Shown here in pieces: positions 8,596 to 17,362 of a DNA stretch of 33,660 nt. A program made the position numbers and the translations under genes. The notes beneath the pieces were generated by a model. The model was not told where the DNA came from and searched no databases. It saw only the letters and a list, made by a program, of their open reading frames with translations. The DNA comes from Actinomycetota bacterium (lineage in GTDB: Bacteria > Actinomycetota > Acidimicrobiia > Acidimicrobiales > Iamiaceae), in contig CAUJFC010000251.1 in the NCBI GenBank assembly GCA_963169755.1, positions 1 through 33,660 of the forward strand. Direction: 5' to 3'. How positions within the stretch are numbered: the first letter of the stretch is position 1; each line of letters starts with the position of its first letter.

Positions 8596-9837
8596 TCAGT
8601 GGCGAAGCTCGTCGAACAGCGATTCATAGGCCTCGGCAACTGCGGCGGGCGACGCCCACTGCTCGACGAATCGGCGGCCGCTCTCGCCCATGGCCCGGGC
8701 TCTGGCTGGATCCTGCACCAGGCTGAGGATGGCCTTGGTGAAAGCCTCGGGGTCGTCGGGGCCCACCGCCAGACCAGCACCGGCGTTGGTCACGGTGTTG
8801 GCCACCTCGGTCCCCGGGTCGACCGAGGCCACCACCGGCCGACCGGCCGCCAGGATGGTGTAGAGCTTGGAGGGCACGCTGGAGCGGGCCAGTCCGGCCT
8901 TGAGCGGAACCACGTGGATGTCGGCAGCAGCCGCCACCTCGGGCAGGCGGGCCTTGGGAGCCATGTCGACGAATCGCACATTCGACAGGCCAGCGGCGGC
9001 ACGCTCCAGGCCCGGTCGAGCCGATCCACCGCCATTGATCACGAACACCACATCGGGGTCGTCAGCCAGATGGGCGGCCGCGGCCAGCACCAGCTCCAAG
9101 GACTGCGAGAGTCCGACGTTCCCGGCGTACATCACGACGGTCTTTCCCTCGAGGCCGTGCTCGGTCCGGTAGGAGTTCTCCCGCTCGGTGGGACGGATCC
9201 AGTCAGTGTCGATGAAGTTCGGGATCACCCGAACCTTGGATGGATCGCCGGACCGGCCCCGCCTACCAGCGATCTTGGCGGCCACATTTTGCCGCAAGTC
9301 GTCGGACAGCACGGTCACGGCATCGGCTCGCAGGTAGGTCTCCCGCTCCAACCAGGACGCCACCGCTATGACCCTGGGATTGGTGATCGCCCCCAGTTCG
9401 ACCGCCACATCGGGAAACACGTCCTGGATGTTGAACACGAACGGCACCCGGTGGGCACGGGCCACCGTCCACCCGGCCGCCCCGAGGGTGAGGGGAGGCG
9501 ACATGGCCAGCACGGCGTCAGGCCGGCTGCGGGTGAGCAGGGCCGCCAGCCCGCTGAGCCCGGTGAACCCGGCGAATCCCAGGGCCCGGGCGGGGATGTT
9601 GCGCTTGTCGGTGGGAAACGGGTGCACCCGAGTGATCCGTCCCCAGTGGGTGTCCTCGTGGTGGACGACGGATCCCTTCCACTCGGGCTCGACCGCGTGG
9701 TGGACATACCAGGGCAACGAGGTGACCACGTGCAGACGGTGTCCCCGAGCGGCCAACTGCTCGGTGATCTGGGTCATCACCTCGCCGGTGGGCGCCAGAT
9801 CAGGCGCGAAGTGGGGACACAGTACGAGCAGGTTCAC
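8596..9837 (-). CDS. Glycosyltransferase family 4 (WbuB-like)
   Basis: A GT-B fold retaining glycosyltransferase of 413 residues, probably cytoplasmic or membrane-associated and building a surface glycan. The N-terminus LVLCPHFAPDLAPTG and the block FNIQDVFPDVAVELG resemble the WbuB-like GT4 subgroup. The nucleotide-sugar half has MYAGNVGLSQSLE, FVINGGGSARPGLE and VPSKLYTILAAGRPVVASV. The acceptor and donor are not identifiable. The GTG start overlaps the stop of the next upstream glycosyltransferase (GTGA). It is followed by a 61-nt gap with nothing recognisable beyond the promoter of the HxH gene. Confidence 0.9.
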   Translation of the reverse strand: MNLLVLCPHFAPDLAPTGEVMTQITEQLAARGHRLHVVTSLPWYVHHAVEPEWKGSVVHHEDTHWGRITRVHPFPTDKRNIPARALGFAGFTGLSGLAALLTRSRPDAVLAMSPPLTLGAAGWTVARAHRVPFVFNIQDVFPDVAVELGAITNPRVIAVASWLERETYLRADAVTVLSDDLRQNVAAKIAGRRGRSGDPSKVRVIPNFIDTDWIRPTERENSYRTEHGLEGKTVVMYAGNVGLSQSLELVLAAAAHLADDPDVVFVINGGGSARPGLERAAAGLSNVRFVDMAPKARLPEVAAAADIHVVPLKAGLARSSVPSKLYTILAAGRPVVASVDPGTEVANTVTNAGAGLAVGPDDPEAFTKAILSLVQDPARARAMGESGRRFVEQWASPAAVAEAYESLFDELRH

Positions 9838-10997
9838 TGTTGTTCATCCTCGCCCATGGAGAACGCTCGGCGGTATCCGGCCACCAGGGCCTGCGCCGTT
9901 CGTTCCCAGGTGAACGACGCTGCCCGGGTGCGCCCGGCGACCGCCATTCGTTCCTGCTCGGTGGGGTCGTCGATCACCGCGGCCAGAGCGTCAGCCCAGG
10001 CCGTGATGTCACCCGGAGACACCAGACGACCACCGTCACCCACCACCCAGGGCAGGGCGGTCGTATCGGAGGCCACCAGTGGCCGCCCGACAGCCATGGC
10101 CTCGAGGGCGGGAGCCCCGAAGCCTTCGAACCGACTCGGGACCGCCACTACGGTGGCCATCGCGTACAACGCGCTGAGGTCAGGCCACGGTACCCGCCCG
10201 GTCCGCCGGACCTGTGCTCCCACTCCCGAGGCGCGGATGGTCGCCGCCAACTCGGCTTCCAGCGGACCCGGGCCGCCGGCCAGAACCAGGGTCACGTCAG
10301 GCCGAGACGGGGCCAACTGAGCGAAGGCCGCCACCAAAGTGGCATGGTCCTTGTGGCGGTAGGGAATGGCCGGATAGAGGATCGTCCGCTCACCGAGCCG
10401 GTACCGGGCCCGTACCTCGTCGAGCTGTGACGGCTCCGGCAACGGGGAAGGCTCCACCCCGTGGGGCACGGTCATCACCTGGCTAGCGGGGACTCCCAGC
10501 AGATCCACCACCGAGGCCGAGGCGGGCTCACTGGGGGTGAACACCAGACGAGCTCGTCGAGCTGAGCGCGGCAGCATGGTCCCAAGCCAGTGACGCTTGA
10601 CCGGCGAGAAGTTCTCAGGCATCACCAACGGTTGGAGGTCGTGGATGGTCAGCACGGCCGGCGTTCGGGCCACCAACGGACCGGGAGGCACCACTCCCCC
10701 GGCGTGATGCACCAGGTCGATCCCGTAATGGGCCAGCGCCCGTGGCAGCCAGGTGGACTCACGCGCCACCCGTTCGGCCTTGCGGTGACCGTCGGTGTCG
10801 GCGGCCACCACCGGGAACCGCTCAGCCACCTCGGGATGAGCATCGGCGAACTGTCCCAGAGCGAAGATGGTCACCCGCAGGTCGGGGTCGCCGCTTTCAG
10901 CCAGAGCCAGCAGGGCCCGGGTGGTGTACTCCTCGCTACCGCCCACCACGCCCGGCACCAACCACAACAGGTTCACCCCCACATGAAAAGTGCTCAC
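9834..10997 (-). CDS. Glycosyltransferase family 4 (MtfB-like)
   Basis: A GT-B fold glycosyltransferase of 387 residues. The N-terminal acceptor half starts with GVNLLWLVPGVVGGSEEYTTRAL and contains LTIHDLQPLVMPENF, FTPSEPASASVVDLLGV and VPHGVEPSP. The donor half has VPSRFEGFGAPALEAMAVG with the E-x7-E spacing typical of retaining GT4 enzymes, then RPLVASDTTALPWVVGDGG. This subgroup includes mannosyl- and rhamnosyltransferases, which would fit a locus making GDP-mannose and GDP-deoxymannose, but donor specificity is inference. GTGA overlaps couple it to both neighbours. Confidence 0.92.
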   Translation of the reverse strand: MSTFHVGVNLLWLVPGVVGGSEEYTTRALLALAESGDPDLRVTIFALGQFADAHPEVAERFPVVAADTDGHRKAERVARESTWLPRALAHYGIDLVHHAGGVVPPGPLVARTPAVLTIHDLQPLVMPENFSPVKRHWLGTMLPRSARRARLVFTPSEPASASVVDLLGVPASQVMTVPHGVEPSPLPEPSQLDEVRARYRLGERTILYPAIPYRHKDHATLVAAFAQLAPSRPDVTLVLAGGPGPLEAELAATIRASGVGAQVRRTGRVPWPDLSALYAMATVVAVPSRFEGFGAPALEAMAVGRPLVASDTTALPWVVGDGGRLVSPGDITAWADALAAVIDDPTEQERMAVAGRTRAASFTWERTAQALVAGYRRAFSMGEDEQQ

Positions 10998-12106
10998 GGG
11001 ATCACCTCGGCGTAGGCGGCGGCGGTGAGTCGGGCGGTGTGGTCCCAGGTGAACCGGGCGGCACGCTCGCGCCCCGCGACCCGCATCTGGTCGGCACGAG
11101 TCGGATCGTCGAGCACTGAGGCCAGCGCCGAGGTGATGGCCTCAGTGTCGAGTGGGTCCACCAACAGGCCAGCGTCACCGGCCACTTCAGCGGTGGCAGT
11201 TCCGGCCGAGGTGACCACTGGGGCTCCGTGGGCCATGGCGTCCAGAACCGGCATACCGAAACCCTCGCGCAGGCTCGGGAAGCAGAAGACACCGGCCCCG
11301 GCGTAGAGCGGCAACAGGTCCCTGGGGGGCAGAAAGCCCAGCCGATGTACTCCGACTCCGGATCCGTCCAGCACACCTAAACGTTGGTCGAGGTCCTCGT
11401 TCCAGCCGTCGGGTCCCACGATCACCAGGTCGAGCTCGCGGTCGGCCAGGCCTGCCACCGCGTCGATGACCCCACCCAGGTTCTTACGGGGTTCAACGGT
11501 GCCCACGAACAGTACGTAGGGGCGCGTCAGACCGAACCGATCCCGAACCGTCTCAACCTCACTGGACGACACCGGTCGAGGGTCAACTCCCCACGGCACG
11601 ATCCGCAAACGTTCGGGGTCGAACCCTGCGGCCCGGCATTCAGCCGCGGTGGCCTCCGATGGCACCAGCACCAACCGGGCGTGGCGCCGAGCCAGTTCGG
11701 TGCCCCGCCGGAAGAACCGGTTGCCGTGGCGGGTCACCAGCGAGGGGTCAGCCAGGAAGGCGAGGTCGTGGATGGTCATGACCAGCGGAGCTCGGGTGGG
11801 CGGTACCGCAACCGCGGTGGCGTGGACCACGTCCACCGGCCCGGTCGCCCGCTCGATCGCTGGCCACCGAAGACCGTGCCACGCCTCGTACAGCGCCAGC
11901 CGGGGCAGTGGGAGTTGTACGACATCGACCGGCGGGTTGAACGGCTCCGCTGGCTGGGCACCGTGGCGGGCTGCCACGCCGATCACCTCGACATCGGTTC
12001 TTCGGGCCAGAGCGGCGACCGTTCCCAGGATCGACGTGGCCGTCCCTCCGGGGACCCGGTGCCAACATTGCTCGAGGGTGACAGCCACCCGACGCCGATG
12101 TTCCAC
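10994..12106 (-). CDS. Glycosyltransferase family 4
   Basis: The first gene of the three-gene glycosyltransferase run. The donor half has FVGTVEPRKNLGGVIDAV, CFPSLREGFGMPVLDAMAHG and SAGTATAEVAGDAGLLVDPLD. The second acidic residue of the usual E-x7-E pair is Asp here. The acceptor half has MTIHDLAFLADP and PSEATAAECRAAGF. The frame is open to 12169, but I chose the GTG at 12106 (start VEHRRRVAVTLEQC, 370 residues). It leaves a normal N-terminal Rossmann strand and has a CAGAAT 6 nt upstream. A GTG at 12127 remains possible. The second and third GT4 genes are similar in layout to this one and may be old duplicates. Confidence 0.88.
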   Translation of the reverse strand: MEHRRRVAVTLEQCWHRVPGGTATSILGTVAALARRTDVEVIGVAARHGAQPAEPFNPPVDVVQLPLPRLALYEAWHGLRWPAIERATGPVDVVHATAVAVPPTRAPLVMTIHDLAFLADPSLVTRHGNRFFRRGTELARRHARLVLVPSEATAAECRAAGFDPERLRIVPWGVDPRPVSSSEVETVRDRFGLTRPYVLFVGTVEPRKNLGGVIDAVAGLADRELDLVIVGPDGWNEDLDQRLGVLDGSGVGVHRLGFLPPRDLLPLYAGAGVFCFPSLREGFGMPVLDAMAHGAPVVTSAGTATAEVAGDAGLLVDPLDTEAITSALASVLDDPTRADQMRVAGRERAARFTWDHTARLTAAAYAEVIP

Positions 12107-12112
12107 CTCGTG

Positions 12113-12118
12113 ATTCTG
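12113..12118 (-). promoter_or_regulatory. Weak -10-like element for the glycosyltransferase operon
   Basis: On the minus strand CAGAAT is followed by 6 nt and the GTG at 12106. It deviates from TANNNT at the first base. It lies in the 68-nt gap shared with the divergent GGDEF-EAL gene, for which I could not find an equivalent element. Confidence 0.28.
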
Positions 12119-12174
12119 CCCCCACACTCCCGTCAAGTCCTCAACACCGTCTCGGGGCTGCCGACCCAAGAGTG

Positions 12175-14763
12175 ATGGCGAAGTCGTCGCCGCTGGGAGA
12201 GCTTCGCCGGCAGGTTCGTAGCGTGGGTTGGTCGCCCTATGACGGGCCGAACCCTCGCGCTCTGGAACGTCTCTTCATCCAGAGATACGTGGTGGTGGTG
12301 GCCCTGGCCGTGGCTGCCGTGATCATTCCCGATGTTCCGGTAGCCACCGCCGTAGCGGCGGCCGCTGTTGGCACGTTGCTCAACGTCAGCGCCCACGTCG
12401 TGACCCGCCGACGGGGTCGGATCCCGGTATGGATGTACGCCGCCGACCTGACAGCCTGTCTGGGCTTCCCGTTGGCATTCCCGGTGACCTTCGTCCCGTC
12501 GGCCTTCATGGCCCTGGTGGGGATCGGAATGGCCGCCACTCTCAACGGCATCGCCCTGGCCGCCACGTTGGGCATCGCCGCCACCGTGGGGCTGGGTGCG
12601 GTCCAACTGGTGATCAACGTTGACGGAGGTGAAGTCACTGTCATCGGACTCGGCGCCACCGCTTTCGTGATCACCGAGGCCATCGGGCGCCTGGGAGCCG
12701 ACCAGCTGGTACTGCGCCAGCACCTGAACGAAGTCATCGACGGACTCGATGCCGCCCTGTGGGTGCGATCGATGCCCGAAGGGACGATCACGTTCGTCAA
12801 CCAGCGGGCGGTCACCATGCTCGGGTGGAGCGAAGAGCAGTGGTTGGAGCCCGGTTTCTGGGCCAGCCGAGTTCACCCCGACGATCTGGAGATGGCTGAA
12901 GGCATTCTCGACCGTGCCGCGGGGCTGGGGATCGACGTCGACCTCACCTATCGGTTCCGCAATGCCGCCGGCCACTGGGTCCACCTGCACGACCGGGTTA
13001 CCGCCGACCTCGACGACCGGGGGCAGACCGTCGCGCTGCGAGGCCTGAGCCTGGATGTGTCCGAGCGATTCCGAATCGAGCAGCGAGTCAACCAGTACGC
13101 CGACATCGTCGACCGAATCGACCTGGCCCTGCTGGTACTCAGGCTCGAGGAGGGCCCCGACGGAGTACTGATCATGGACGGCGCCAACGCTGCCGCCAGC
13201 CGACTGGTGCACCGCGACCTGCACCCGCTCATCGGTGGAACCATCGAAGACGCCTTCCCCGCTCTGGCCGGGTCACGCCTGCGAAACCGACTGGCCCTGG
13301 TGATCGAGCGGGGTGTTCCCCTACGGGTCGACGATCTGCTGGTCCGCCCCACCCGCGGCGCCCCCCGGGTGGTGACCCTGCGGGCGTTCCCGCTCACGGG
13401 CAGGGCAGTGGGGGTCTCGCTCCAGGACGTGACCGAAGCAGTGGAGGCGTCCGAAGCATTGCGCCGCCAGGCCCTCTACGACAGCCTCACCGGCCTGCCC
13501 AACCGTCGCCTGCTCGACGAAGAGCTCCACCGTCGAATCGGACAGGGTTCCCTGCCCGGCGAGAACGTCGCCCTGTTGGTGATGGACCTGGACCAGTTCA
13601 AAGAGGTCAACGATGCTCTGGGCCATCACGTGGGTGATCAGCTCCTTCGCAGCATCGGAGACCGACTGACCGCCGAACTGAGTGACTCCCTGGTGGCCCG
13701 GCTGGGCGGCGACGAGTTCGCCGTGGTCCTCGCCGGGCTTGTCAACGAGGTCGATGCCCGTCGCGTGGCCGACCGCATCAGAGAGACCCTGTCCGAACCG
13801 TTCATCCTCGACGACGTGCGGCTCCAGTCCAACGCCAGCATCGGGATCGCCCTGTACCCCGAGCAGGCCCGCGACGTGGCCACGCTCATCCAGCGGGCCG
13901 ATGTGGCGATGTACATGGCCAAGCGGGCCGGAGCCGGCGTGGCGGTCTACGCCGCCGAGCACGACCGATCCAGCGTCGAGCGGCTGACCCTGATCGGTGA
14001 TCTCCCCGGTGCCGCCGAGAGCGGACAGTTCGTGCTCCACTACCAGCCGTGCGTGGCCCTGCGTACCGGCCGACCGGTTCGGGTCGAGGCGCTGATCCGC
14101 TGGCAGCACCCTCGCCTCGGACTGCTCGGTCCCGACCAGTTCGTCGAGTTGGCCGAACTCTCCGGCGCCATTCAACCCATGACCCGATGGGTTGTGGGCG
14201 AAGGGTTGGCCGCCCTGCGCCACTGGCGCAACCACGGCTATGAGATCGGCCTGGCGGTGAACCTGTCGGTGCGCAACCTCTATGACCCCGACCTGGTCAG
14301 CTACCTCGAGACCGCCCTGGAGACCCACGACATCCCGCCGGGCGATCTGGTGCTGGAGCTCACCGAGACCGAACTCATGGATGATCCATCCCTGGCTCAG
14401 GAGGTCTTCGCCGCCCTCGGTGCTCTGGGGGTCAACACCTCGATCGACGATTTCGGAACCGGCTACTCGTCGCTCACCTACCTACGAGACCTGCCCCTCC
14501 AGGAGATCAAGATCGACAAGTCGTTCGTGGCCGAGATGCATCGCCGCAGCGACGAGTTCACCATCGTGCGCTCGATGATCGACCTGGGTCACAACCTGGG
14601 CCTGGAGGTGGTGGCCGAGGGGGTGGAACACGCCGACGACCTGCAACTCCTGCGCCGTCTCGGCTGTGACCTGGGTCAGGGCTACCACTTCAGTCGGCCG
14701 TTGCCCTCCGATGAGTTGCTGGCCTGGCTGGAACACCATCACAGCCAGGCCGCGGTGGACTGA
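12175..14763 (+). CDS. Membrane PAS-GGDEF-EAL cyclic-di-GMP signalling protein
   Basis: An 862-residue protein that may make and/or break c-di-GMP. The N-terminus (about 35-180) has several hydrophobic segments forming a membrane sensor of no named type. A PAS/PAC domain (about 180-300) contains VHPDDLEMAEGILDRA and LSLDVSERFRIEQ. A second PAS-like segment runs to about 425. The GGDEF domain has YDSLTGLPNRRLLDEEL and an intact GGDEF at 511-515. The RxxD inhibitory site is missing; the four residues are LSDS. The EAL domain keeps EAL at 638-640, DDFGTGYSSL, EIKIDKSFV and AEGVE, so its catalytic residues look complete. GTG at 12172 is an alternative start. Net activity cannot be predicted. It is divergent from the glycosyltransferase operon, so a link to exopolysaccharide output is plausible. 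Confidence 0.93.
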   Translation: MAKSSPLGELRRQVRSVGWSPYDGPNPRALERLFIQRYVVVVALAVAAVIIPDVPVATAVAAAAVGTLLNVSAHVVTRRRGRIPVWMYAADLTACLGFPLAFPVTFVPSAFMALVGIGMAATLNGIALAATLGIAATVGLGAVQLVINVDGGEVTVIGLGATAFVITEAIGRLGADQLVLRQHLNEVIDGLDAALWVRSMPEGTITFVNQRAVTMLGWSEEQWLEPGFWASRVHPDDLEMAEGILDRAAGLGIDVDLTYRFRNAAGHWVHLHDRVTADLDDRGQTVALRGLSLDVSERFRIEQRVNQYADIVDRIDLALLVLRLEEGPDGVLIMDGANAAASRLVHRDLHPLIGGTIEDAFPALAGSRLRNRLALVIERGVPLRVDDLLVRPTRGAPRVVTLRAFPLTGRAVGVSLQDVTEAVEASEALRRQALYDSLTGLPNRRLLDEELHRRIGQGSLPGENVALLVMDLDQFKEVNDALGHHVGDQLLRSIGDRLTAELSDSLVARLGGDEFAVVLAGLVNEVDARRVADRIRETLSEPFILDDVRLQSNASIGIALYPEQARDVATLIQRADVAMYMAKRAGAGVAVYAAEHDRSSVERLTLIGDLPGAAESGQFVLHYQPCVALRTGRPVRVEALIRWQHPRLGLLGPDQFVELAELSGAIQPMTRWVVGEGLAALRHWRNHGYEIGLAVNLSVRNLYDPDLVSYLETALETHDIPPGDLVLELTETELMDDPSLAQEVFAALGALGVNTSIDDFGTGYSSLTYLRDLPLQEIKIDKSFVAEMHRRSDEFTIVRSMIDLGHNLGLEVVAEGVEHADDLQLLRRLGCDLGQGYHFSRPLPSDELLAWLEHHHSQAAVD

Positions 14764-14784
14764 CGTTCCGTCAGGTAGGTCCAC
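14755..14784 (+). terminator. Hairpin after the GGDEF-EAL gene
   Basis: GTGGA-CTGAC (14755-14764) pairs with GTCAG (14770-14774) and TCCAC (14780-14784). The loop is 5 nt and a 5-nt one-sided bulge lies in the right arm. It overlaps the stop codon and lies between two tandem genes. No T-run follows. Confidence 0.4.
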
Positions 14785-14799
14785 CTCCAGAGGCGTCGG

Positions 14800-14805
14800 T
14801 ACCAT
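14800..14805 (+). promoter_or_regulatory. Putative -10 element for the acyl-CoA dehydrogenase gene (leaderless)
   Basis: TACCAT is followed by 8 nt and then the ATG at 14814. It lies just downstream of the hairpin that closes the preceding gene. Confidence 0.5.
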
Positions 14806-14813
14806 CTGGCGCC

Positions 14814-16412
14814 ATGACCGCACCCGATCTCGCCGCCGCCGCAACCGTCATCGACCTGGCCTCGGGGGTGGTCGATTCGGCCGCCCGAACCCTGGCAGCC
14901 GCCGGATCGCTCGACGACCACCAGGTGATCGCCTACGACCTGGCCCACGCCGCGGCCGCGGTGGCCACCGCCCGGGGTCTGTTGGAGTACGGCGCCAAGG
15001 GAGACCTCGAGGGCCGCATCACCTGTGCCTTCGTGGCCGACGCCGTGGCCGAGCTGGTGGGCAAGGTGTTCGGACGCGAAGCCGACTGGGGGGTGGAGGC
15101 CGGTGCCCTGGACGCCACCCGCGACTTCCTGGCCACCTACCGGGCCCCCGAGTTCCTGGCGGGCATCACCGACCCCGGACCCCGCCACCTCGATGCCGAT
15201 TTCGAACTGGTGCAGGACACGTTCCGCCGCTTCGCGGACGAGAAGCTCAAGCCCATCGCCGAGCACATCCACCGCACCAACGGCGACATCCCCGAGGACA
15301 TCATCGAGGGTCTGGCCGAGATGGGGGCCTTCGGCCTCTCGATCCCCGCCGAGTACGGCGGCTACGGCGAAGGCGGCGAAGGCGAGTACATCGGCATGGT
15401 GGTGGCCACCGAAGAGCTGTCCCGGGGTTCGCTGTGCGCCGGTGGTTCGCTCATCACCCGGCCCGAGATCCTGGCCCGCGCTCTCATGGCCGGCGGCACC
15501 GAAGAGCAAAAGCACGAGTGGCTGCCCAAGTTGGCCACCACCGAGGTCATGAACGCGGTGGCGGTGACCGAACCCGACTTCGGCTCGGACGTGGCGGGCG
15601 TGACCGTCTCGGCCACGCCCACCGAGGGCGGTTGGCTCATCAACGGTGTCAAGACCTGGTGCACCCTGGGGGCCCGGGCCGACGTACTGCTGCTACTGGC
15701 CCGCACCGACCCCGACAAGTCGCTCGGCCACCGGGGCCTGTCGATGTTCATCGCCCCCAAGGAACGGGGTGACAGTCACGGTTTCGAACTGGTGCAGAAG
15801 GCCGAGGGCGGCGCCCCCGGCGGCGGCAAGATGGAAGGCCGCCCCATCGACACCATCGGCTACCGCGGCATGCACTCCTACGAGTTGGCTCTCGACAACT
15901 GGTTCGTACCGGCCGAGAACCTGATCGGCCTCGAGGGTGGTATGGGCAAAGGCTTCTACTACCAGATGGCCGGCTTCGAGAACGGCCGCCTACAGACCGC
16001 CGCCCGGGCGCTGGGAGTGATGCAGGCCGCCTACGAGGCCGCCCGCCAGTACGCCGAGGATCGTAAGGTGTTCGGCAAGGCGGTGGGCGACTACCAGCTC
16101 ACCCAGGCCAAGCTGGGCCGTATGGCGGTGATCATCCAGGCCAGCCGCCAGTTCTCCTACGTGGTGGCCCGACTGATGGCCAAGGGCGAGGGATCGGCCG
16201 AGGCCTCGATGATCAAGGCCTACGTGTGCAAGGCGGCCGAGTGGGTCACCCGCGAGGCCATGCAGATCCACGGTGGCATGGGCTACGCCGAGGAGTACGA
16301 CGTGAGCCGCTACTTCGTGGACGCCCGGGTGCTGAGCATCTTCGAGGGCGCCGATGAGACCCTCTGCCTGAAGGTGATCGCCCGCCGCTTGGTGGCCGAC
16401 GCCCAGGGCTGA
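14814..16412 (+). CDS. Acyl-CoA dehydrogenase, probably (2S)-methylsuccinyl-CoA dehydrogenase
   Basis: A flavin-dependent acyl-CoA dehydrogenase of 532 residues, about 150 longer than ordinary family members. The N-terminal extension (1-125) is helical and Ala-rich. The dehydrogenase core has MGAFGLSIPAEYGGYG, AVTEPDFGSDVAG, GVKTWCTLGARADV, QYAEDRKVFGKAVGDYQ and MQIHGGMGYAEEYDVSRYF. The catalytic base should be E511 in SIFEGADET. The long N-terminus, the YRAPEFLAG linker and the C-terminal VDARVLSIFEGADETL match what I recall of methylsuccinyl-CoA dehydrogenase of the ethylmalonyl-CoA pathway. That pathway assimilates acetyl-CoA without the glyoxylate cycle. No other pathway gene lies in the window, so the specific assignment is moderate while the family is certain. 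It converges on the kinase gene with a 15-nt gap. Confidence 0.9.
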   Translation: MTAPDLAAAATVIDLASGVVDSAARTLAAAGSLDDHQVIAYDLAHAAAAVATARGLLEYGAKGDLEGRITCAFVADAVAELVGKVFGREADWGVEAGALDATRDFLATYRAPEFLAGITDPGPRHLDADFELVQDTFRRFADEKLKPIAEHIHRTNGDIPEDIIEGLAEMGAFGLSIPAEYGGYGEGGEGEYIGMVVATEELSRGSLCAGGSLITRPEILARALMAGGTEEQKHEWLPKLATTEVMNAVAVTEPDFGSDVAGVTVSATPTEGGWLINGVKTWCTLGARADVLLLLARTDPDKSLGHRGLSMFIAPKERGDSHGFELVQKAEGGAPGGGKMEGRPIDTIGYRGMHSYELALDNWFVPAENLIGLEGGMGKGFYYQMAGFENGRLQTAARALGVMQAAYEAARQYAEDRKVFGKAVGDYQLTQAKLGRMAVIIQASRQFSYVVARLMAKGEGSAEASMIKAYVCKAAEWVTREAMQIHGGMGYAEEYDVSRYFVDARVLSIFEGADETLCLKVIARRLVADAQG

Positions 16413-16432
16413 CCCCGCCGAGGTCGGTCAGC
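16408..16432. terminator. Hairpin joining the convergent stops of the acyl-CoA dehydrogenase and kinase genes
   Basis: GCTGACC (16408-16414) and GGTCAGC (16426-16432) form a perfect 7-bp stem with an 11-nt loop. Each arm contains the stop codon of one convergent gene, the same design as at 5689-5712. There is no T-tract. Confidence 0.45.
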
Positions 16433-17336
16433 GAAGGCTCCAGGTGAGCCCGACGCCATCCCGCAGTGACCTGACCCGTCGGGTGGCCTCCTCGGCCCAC
16501 CCCGGGTCACGGTCACGCACCCCCACCGCCCAGGCGGTGACCCACAGCTCGTAGGCCGACCGGTAGGTGTCGAAGCCCGCCCAGCCGCGGGGGTCGGCAC
16601 CGAAACCGGCCAGGAACCGCTCTGCTTCCTCGGGCCGAGCCCCGTAGCGGACCACGCGCACCACTGCCGGGGCGGCGTCGTATGACGCTCCCCCCCACCC
16701 GGCCAGTTCCAGGTCGGTCAGCAGCGCCCCGTGGGGTCCGTCAACCACGTTGGCGGGGTGCAGATCTCCGTGCACCACCGACCAACCGGCAGGGTCATCG
16801 GCCTGAGCGGCCGCGAACGGACCCGACAACGCCGCTGCCCGGTGCCGAACGAAGCCGGCTTCGGGATCATCGACAGGCAGGTGGGCCACCGCCGCCACCG
16901 ATGCCCCCAGCGGGTCGAAGGCAGCCAGCTCCGGCGCTCCTCCCCCGACGGTGTTGACCTGGCGGGTGTGCTCCCGCAGGGTGCGGGCCAGCCGCCCCAG
17001 GTCCTCGGAGTCGGTGGAAGGACCAGGAGGGATCCACTCCCAGGCAGTCACGATGTGGTCGCCCACCGTCCAGGGCTGTCGGTCGCCGTCGACCAGGGGT
17101 GTGACCGGAACCGCCACCCCTTCGAGATGGCGGGCCACCGCCACCTCACGCTCGGCCACCGCCCGATCGGTGGGGGTGTCGGGCCGCACCCGTATCAGGC
17201 TGGACCCCACCCGCACCACCAGAGCGGCCCCGTCCCGGATCACCTCGACCGAGGAGGTCGACCGCTGGGCCTGGCCCACCAGACGGGCCCCGACCCGACG
17301 GGCCACCGTCAGCCGGGGGTCGTCGGGGCGCAGCAT
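16428..17336 (-). CDS. APH-fold phosphotransferase (small-molecule kinase)
   Basis: A 302-residue member of the aminoglycoside phosphotransferase/choline kinase fold. The catalytic loop HGDLHPAN is at 189-196, with D191 as base and N196 as metal ligand. The second metal site is TDLELAG with D208 and E210, in place of the commoner DWE/DFD. The N-lobe position usually filled by a lysine appears as arginine in SLIRVRPD. The substrate is unknown; the fold covers choline, ethanolamine, homoserine and aminoglycoside kinases. It lies 26 nt downstream of the PLP lyase gene on the same strand and is probably co-transcribed. That suggests the kinase may phosphorylate an amino alcohol that the lyase then cleaves; this is a hypothesis from context. 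Confidence 0.82.
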   Translation of the reverse strand: MLRPDDPRLTVARRVGARLVGQAQRSTSSVEVIRDGAALVVRVGSSLIRVRPDTPTDRAVAEREVAVARHLEGVAVPVTPLVDGDRQPWTVGDHIVTAWEWIPPGPSTDSEDLGRLARTLREHTRQVNTVGGGAPELAAFDPLGASVAAVAHLPVDDPEAGFVRHRAAALSGPFAAAQADDPAGWSVVHGDLHPANVVDGPHGALLTDLELAGWGGASYDAAPAVVRVVRYGARPEEAERFLAGFGADPRGWAGFDTYRSAYELWVTAWAVGVRDRDPGWAEEATRRVRSLRDGVGLTWSLR

Positions 17337-17362
17337 CGGTCAGACGGTCACAGCACTGCTGA

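Noticed and set aside
8455-10320. 621-codon plus-strand open frame opposite the glycosyltransferases
   Set aside because: It runs antisense through two clear GT4 genes and the HxH gene, its translation shows no domain, and long antisense frames are expected at this G+C.
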